A DNA stretch of 64,000 nt from assembly GCF_001612555.1 (NCBI RefSeq), contig NZ_CP015110.1, forward strand, positions 186,001-250,000. The letters run 5' to 3'. The DNA comes from Acinetobacter sp. TGL-Y2. Its GTDB lineage: Bacteria > Pseudomonadota > Gammaproteobacteria > Pseudomonadales > Moraxellaceae. A model generated the notes under the pieces. The model made no database searches. It was not told where the DNA came from and was given only the letters and a program-made list of their open reading frames with translations. The position numbers and the translations under genes are program-made. This document shows positions 58,058 through 64,000 of this stretch, piece by piece; the stretch's first letter is position 1; the number at the start of each line of letters is the position of its first letter.

Positions 58058-58987
58058 CTAAGCAAAAATACCTCGGATTTCACCACCTTTTGGAATTTGC
58101 CGCCGATCCCATTGCGCGACCGCTTGTGTCAACATTCTTTCTGGCTGATCTAAGTCCACAGGTAATTGTCCCAGAGCAATTAAGGCTTTTAGAAGAAGGG
58201 TACTGGACTGAGTGATATCTAAAGCTTGGGCATGATTTTGTTTAGATAGTTTTGCACCACGATCATTCATTGCTAAGGGCAGATGCATATAGCATAGCTC
58301 AGGATAGCCAAGTAAGCGACCTAACCAAATTTGACGTGCAGTATTGTCCAAAAGATCCGCACCTCGGACTACATGGCTGATGCCTTGCAAATAATCATCG
58401 ACCACCACAGCCAGCTGATAATTGATAATACCATCACGTCTTTTTAAGACGAAGTCGCCTAACTCAAGCGCCAAGTTAGCGCTTTGCTGACCTTGTAGCA
58501 GATCATGAAACTGAATATTTTGCTCGGACACCTTGACCCGAATGGCTTGCTGATCAAAAGACAGTCCCAGATGACGACAGGTACCTGTATAGATATGGTT
58601 TGAACCCAACATTTTTCGGGTACATTGGCAAGCGTAAATGAGATCTTGAGATTGAAGATGTCCTAAGACAGATTCGTAAATATGTAGACGATCTTTTTGG
58701 AAAATGATTTCAGCATCGGATTCAAAACCGAATGCATCAAGACAGCTCAGGATATGCTGTTCACTGCCAGAATAGATACGTGGAATATCGGTATCTTCAA
58801 TCCGAACAATCCAACGTCCGTGCTGAGATTTGGCTTCACAATAACTCGCCACTGCGGTTATGAGTGAGCCAAAATGCAAAGGGCCGGTTGGCGATGGCGC
58901 GAACCGACCTGAGTAGCGACTCAGCGCAGCTTGGTTTTGCTGCTGCGCATTGCTGTGTATCGCTAAAGATTCTTGATCAATAGTCAC
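58058..58987 (-). CDS. gluQ: Glutamyl-Q tRNA(Asp) synthetase
   Basis: The 309-residue product is a truncated GluRS paralogue. It has the HIGH-type SPTGPLHFGSL, the zinc-binding CQCTRK, and a KMSKS-like AKLSKQNH, but lacks the anticodon-binding domain. It attaches glutamate to queuosine at position 34 of tRNA(Asp). The start is GTG at 58987, two bases after the dksA stop codon. The dksA-gluQ pair is conserved in gammaproteobacteria. Confidence 0.93.
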   Translation of the reverse strand: MTIDQESLAIHSNAQQQNQAALSRYSGRFAPSPTGPLHFGSLITAVASYCEAKSQHGRWIVRIEDTDIPRIYSGSEQHILSCLDAFGFESDAEIIFQKDRLHIYESVLGHLQSQDLIYACQCTRKMLGSNHIYTGTCRHLGLSFDQQAIRVKVSEQNIQFHDLLQGQQSANLALELGDFVLKRRDGIINYQLAVVVDDYLQGISHVVRGADLLDNTARQIWLGRLLGYPELCYMHLPLAMNDRGAKLSKQNHAQALDITQSSTLLLKALIALGQLPVDLDQPERMLTQAVAQWDRRQIPKGGEIRGIFA

Positions 58988-58989
58988 AA

Positions 58990-59517
58990 TTAACCGTTAT
59001 TTTGCTTCTCTTTGATTTCAGCTAAAGTTTTGCAGTCAATACAAAGGGTTGCAGTTGGGCGTGCTTCCAATCGACGTAAACCGATTTCAATACCACAGGT
59101 TTCACAGAAACCATAGTCATCATTTTTGATCGCATCAATGGATTGCTCAATTTTACGAATCAATTTACGTTCACGGTCACGTGTACGTAGCTCAATCGCA
59201 AACTCTTCTTCTTGAGTTGCACGATCGTTGACGTCAGGCAATGCAGTATTTTCATCTTGCATGGTATTTAAAGTACGATCGACTTCAGACATCAACTCTT
59301 CTTTCCAAGCCAAAAGAATTTGGCGGAAATGTTCAAGCTGTGCTTCAGACATGTATTCTTCATTTTTTTTCGGCTGATAAGGCTCGATACCAAATAGACT
59401 TGCTGTAGTGCCACCTTCAGTCGTCTTTGGTTTGGTTTTACGCACGCGTTTGACAGCTTTTTCGCCAGCAACTACGTTAGTCTCTTCCAAGACTTGATTC
59501 TGGTTGTCATTCGCCAT
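58990..59517 (-). CDS. dksA: RNA polymerase-binding transcription factor DksA
   Basis: The 175-residue product has a coiled coil carrying DVNDRATQEEEFA (the tip Asp residues), then a C4 zinc finger CETCG...CIDC. It binds RNA polymerase's secondary channel and with ppGpp controls rRNA and amino acid promoters. Compared with E. coli (151 residues) it has an N-terminal extension. ATG at 59517 follows GAGGAA. An ATG three codons upstream is too close to this site. It precedes gluQ. Confidence 0.95.
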   Translation of the reverse strand: MANDNQNQVLEETNVVAGEKAVKRVRKTKPKTTEGGTTASLFGIEPYQPKKNEEYMSEAQLEHFRQILLAWKEELMSEVDRTLNTMQDENTALPDVNDRATQEEEFAIELRTRDRERKLIRKIEQSIDAIKNDDYGFCETCGIEIGLRRLEARPTATLCIDCKTLAEIKEKQNNG

Positions 59518-59723
59518 AAAGGGCATTCCTCATCATATGCATATATCTATACGCAAAAAATATGGTGATATGCAAGTGTTTTTATCGCTTCCGATAGAAT
59601 GTTGCCATCGGGGGCGTCATCATATAGATTTTTGATCAAAGATGAAAGCAATGAATATTCATTTGTGGAATATGCGAATCCTTTCGGAGAGATAACTTAA
59701 TCTATAAAAGCCGAAAAGAAAAG

Positions 59724-60530
59724 CTAATAACCTGAAATTTCTTTATTAAATTTTTGACGGTATTTTTGTACACGATGCACCAATGTATCGAACTCGCCAT
59801 TGTCTTTTAACAAGATACTGCGATACCCCGGTGCAATATCATCTAAAGCAAAATCAAAGCTCAAAGGTTTAAACTGCACTGAGGTCGAAGGTGTTGATAA
59901 GAACTGAATATTTTTCCAAAGATTAAGCGAATCTTGATGCACGTGCCCAAAAATCACCGCTTTAATATTGTTGTGCTTTGCCAAGACTTCAGTGAGTTCT
60001 TCAGTGTTTTTCAGTTTATGACGATCAATCCAATTGGATTTCATTTCGAGCGGATGATGGTGACAGGCCAAGACCACAGAATACTGTTGATTGGCGTCTA
60101 AAATATTTTTGAGATGTTCAAGCTGTTCGGTTTTGATCCACCCATCTACTTTTTGGGATACAGCACTGTTGAGTAAAACCATACGCCAGTCTGCAAATGC
60201 CAAGACTGTTGGCATCGGATCTGGTGTTTCAAATGGAAAATACTGAATATCGTCGTGATTGCCCGGAATTTGATAAAACGGAATATTCAGCTTTTGCATA
60301 AACGCTTGATAACGTGCATAGGTTTCAGGTTTAGCCACTTGAGCCAAATCACCAGTATGCACAATTGCATCAATTTCAGGATAATGCTTCAAAATATCTT
60401 CGATGACGGCATGAAAACTCATTTCGGGATTCATTTCCACAAAAGTCGCATCTGGATGATCCATCAAATGCGTATCTGAAATTTGAATAATGATTTTTTC
60501 AGTGGCAGTGGTCTTATTAAGCGCAATCAT
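59724..60530 (-). CDS. cpdA: 3',5'-cyclic-AMP phosphodiesterase
   Basis: The 268-residue product is a calcineurin-like metallophosphoesterase with the CpdA order of metal ligands: ISDTHL, HTGDLAQ, IPGNHDD, ACHHHPLEM and FGHVHQD. It hydrolyses cyclic AMP. It lies nine bases after nudF on the same strand, the usual nudF-cpdA arrangement, and would be co-transcribed with it. Confidence 0.93.
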   Translation of the reverse strand: MIALNKTTATEKIIIQISDTHLMDHPDATFVEMNPEMSFHAVIEDILKHYPEIDAIVHTGDLAQVAKPETYARYQAFMQKLNIPFYQIPGNHDDIQYFPFETPDPMPTVLAFADWRMVLLNSAVSQKVDGWIKTEQLEHLKNILDANQQYSVVLACHHHPLEMKSNWIDRHKLKNTEELTEVLAKHNNIKAVIFGHVHQDSLNLWKNIQFLSTPSTSVQFKPLSFDFALDDIAPGYRSILLKDNGEFDTLVHRVQKYRQKFNKEISGY

Positions 60531-60539
60531 GGCCTATCC

Positions 60540-61160
60540 TCAGTGCGCTGAATATGCAGCAATATGCTGTTTAAGCCATTGCAGTGCCATAATCACCGGT
60601 GCGTTACGCAGTCGCTGAGATGAGAATAACGCGGGTAAGTCCTGATAACTTATAATATGCAATTGAATATTTTCTCCTTCATCTGGCATACCAAATATGC
60701 CGCCCTGTTCAGGCAGTTTAGCCTCTGCTACATACAGATGGAAAATTTCATCGCAAGCACCCGCAGAGGGGTAGAAGCTATATAAATGCGCTAAGCCTTC
60801 AATTTTACAGCCTGATTCTTCTAAACTTTCACGGCGAATACAGCTTTCAGGGGATTCATCGCCATCGAGTACCCCAGCAATAATTTCCAGTTGCCAAGGT
60901 GAAACTGCATCGTCGATAGCGCCGACACGGAATTGTTCAATGAGTGCAAAACGTTGTTGTTGGTCATTATAGATCAGTACCCCAGCGGCTTCTTTGCGAT
61001 GAATTAATTCACGTTGAATCAGCGCGGAGTATTGTGTTTGATTGAACAGTTGATGACGCAAGCTAATTTTTTCAACCCGAATAAAACCTGTGTATAGGAA
61101 TTCACGAGACTTGATTTCAAAATCGTTCTTGTTATATGAAGCGTGTTCTAGAATTTTCAT
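60540..61160 (-). CDS. nudF: ADP-ribose pyrophosphatase (Nudix)
   Basis: The 206-residue product has a complete Nudix box (residues about 95-117), GX5EX7REUXEEXGU, seen as GVLDGDESPESCIRRESLEE and following. The N-terminal FYTGFIRVEKISLRHQLF-type segment fits NudF. It hydrolyses ADP-ribose. The ATG at 61160 lacks a clear Shine-Dalgarno sequence and lies seven bases after a perfect 13-base hairpin. It is followed by cpdA. Confidence 0.9.
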   Translation of the reverse strand: MKILEHASYNKNDFEIKSREFLYTGFIRVEKISLRHQLFNQTQYSALIQRELIHRKEAAGVLIYNDQQQRFALIEQFRVGAIDDAVSPWQLEIIAGVLDGDESPESCIRRESLEESGCKIEGLAHLYSFYPSAGACDEIFHLYVAEAKLPEQGGIFGMPDEGENIQLHIISYQDLPALFSSQRLRNAPVIMALQWLKQHIAAYSAH

Positions 61161-61167
61161 TCGCTTA

Positions 61168-61201
61168 AGTTAGGATGAAAGAGATTCATTTCATCCTAAC
61201 T
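61168..61201 (-). other. Perfect hairpin between thiC and nudF
   Basis: AGTTAGGATGAAA (61168-61180) is exactly complementary to 61189-61201 around an eight-base loop. Read on the minus strand it follows thiC and ends seven bases before the nudF ATG. No T-run follows, so it is not a standard intrinsic terminator. It could act as an RNA stabiliser or as a translational control element. Confidence 0.55.
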
Positions 61202-61237
61202 GAGAAATGCAGAAAGACAAATCAAATTTTTAGCAAA

Positions 61238-63335
<2,098 letters not shown>

Positions 63336-63462
63336 CGATGGATCAATATTATCATAGCGGATCAAGAATTGTCCGATGAATTGTTCGATTAAATGCTCTA
63401 TAAATTTTTATGTGAATTCATCCACAAATGGATGTGTAAAGACGTGACATTTAGCCTACAGA
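63336..63462. other. Intergenic region upstream of the thiC riboswitch
   Basis: With the riboswitch and thiC leader, the stretch 63131-63462 holds no gene. The part upstream of the riboswitch should contain the thiC promoter. I see no terminator hairpin for the gene at the window's right end. Confidence 0.4.
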
Positions 63463-64000
63463 TTAGCGACAAATCGCATCACGAAAGCAGTCACGAGCAG
63501 CAGGCTTTGAAAAGTCAAAGACTTTTAGATGTAGATAATGTTGTAATTGATCCCGAGCATCTGGCTGAGAACTATATTCATTTTGAGTTATGCCTAAAGT
63601 TTTAAGACGCTGTGAACCATCCATCTCAATAAATCTTAAAAATAAACGTGCTTGATCTGCCAGTCGGTTGTTCTTTTGCTCTGCTAAATGCTCAATTTCA
63701 GACAGGGTTGCCGCCTGAATATCAAAGTTAGCCTCAAAATAAATAGAAACAGGTGAGTTTTCTAAGCCGATAAACAACAGGCTTGAATACACATCCAATA
63801 AATATTGCGCGTCATATTTATAATTAGACTTAGGGAATTTCTTTAAATAGTTTTCCCAGAACTGTGCCCTGCGACTCACTTCATCAGGCGTAATCAGAAC
63901 CATATTTTTTTTAAAAGCAGGTTGTTGATTTTGTGCTGCAAGTTCTTGCATAAACTCTTTTTCAGAGTCCGGGAAATACGGCGCGAATACTTTTGCCAAA
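63463..64000 (-). CDS. C-terminal part of an unidentified protein (truncated by window edge)
   Basis: About 178 codons are visible. The frame runs off the right edge of the window, so the true start lies outside. The visible part is soluble and helical, with an FWENYLKKFPKSNYKYDAQY segment that resembles tetratricopeptide-like repeats (regular large/small hydrophobic spacing), then an acidic EIEHLAEQKNNRLADQARLF helix. I do not recognise the family. It is on the same strand as thiC but separated by more than 300 bases. Confidence 0.7.
   Translation of the reverse strand, partial: LAKVFAPYFPDSEKEFMQELAAQNQQPAFKKNMVLITPDEVSRRAQFWENYLKKFPKSNYKYDAQYLLDVYSSLLFIGLENSPVSIYFEANFDIQAATLSEIEHLAEQKNNRLADQARLFLRFIEMDGSQRLKTLGITQNEYSSQPDARDQLQHYLHLKVFDFSKPAARDCFRDAICR

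Overview
The window is almost certainly chromosomal DNA of an Acinetobacter species. ParC, LptF, FadD, HolC and XerD read like Acinetobacter proteins, base composition is moderately AT-rich throughout, and the fadD, glnK-amtB, nrdR-ribD, pilSR-gacA, dksA-gluQRS and murD-ftsW neighbourhoods are typical core gammaproteobacterial genes. comM, the usual AbaR island target in A. baumannii, is intact. I see no prophage, CRISPR array, tRNA, rRNA or resistance island. The only mobile element is one complete IS30-family insertion at 46.7-47.7 kb.

Layout. 0-5 kb: an exported alpha/beta hydrolase, the radical-SAM protein YgiQ and a membrane-anchored DUF2726 protein. 5-6.3 kb: a RidA-family gene and a decayed stretch with a transporter remnant. 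6.3-15.4 kb: dinB, a GH25 lysozyme, an MdtD-like pump, a LOG-type hydrolase, a TerC/CBS protein, YchJ, a TRIC-type channel and a NiaP-like niacin carrier. 15.5-21.2 kb: parC, fadD, a MAPEG protein and ppa. 21.3-24.9 kb: an envelope block of one OprD-type porin and two TorF-type porins. 24.9-28.8 kb: comM, ubiK and the nitrogen module glnK-amtB. 28.9-33.5 kb: nrdR, ribD, an adenine methyltransferase, ribE and a DedA protein. 33.5-38.8 kb: pepA-holC with two unknown genes, divergent from lptFG. 38.9-45.4 kb: gpmI-ctp, then the regulatory unit gacA-pilS-pilR on the minus strand. 45.6-52.3 kb: pbpG, the IS30 element, hom, thrC, dsbC and xerD. 52.4-55 kb: a Fur-box-preceded feoA-feoB plus a small Cys-rich membrane protein. 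55-64 kb: murD-ftsW, dksA-gluQRS, cpdA, nudF, thiC with a TPP riboswitch, and a truncated unknown gene.

The clearest regulatory signals are a TPP riboswitch before thiC, a Fur box before feoA, and two sigma-54-type promoters: a very good GG-N10-GC match before the second TorF porin and a slightly weaker one before glnK. I did not find an obviously new multigene system. The observations most worth following are the methyltransferase inside the riboflavin genes, the sigma-54-linked porin beside glnK-amtB, the gacA-pilS-pilR linkage with an atypical GAFTGA loop in PilR, the IS30 insertion against a terminator hairpin, and structured gene-free stretches at 3.9-4.5 kb and 5.5-6.2 kb.
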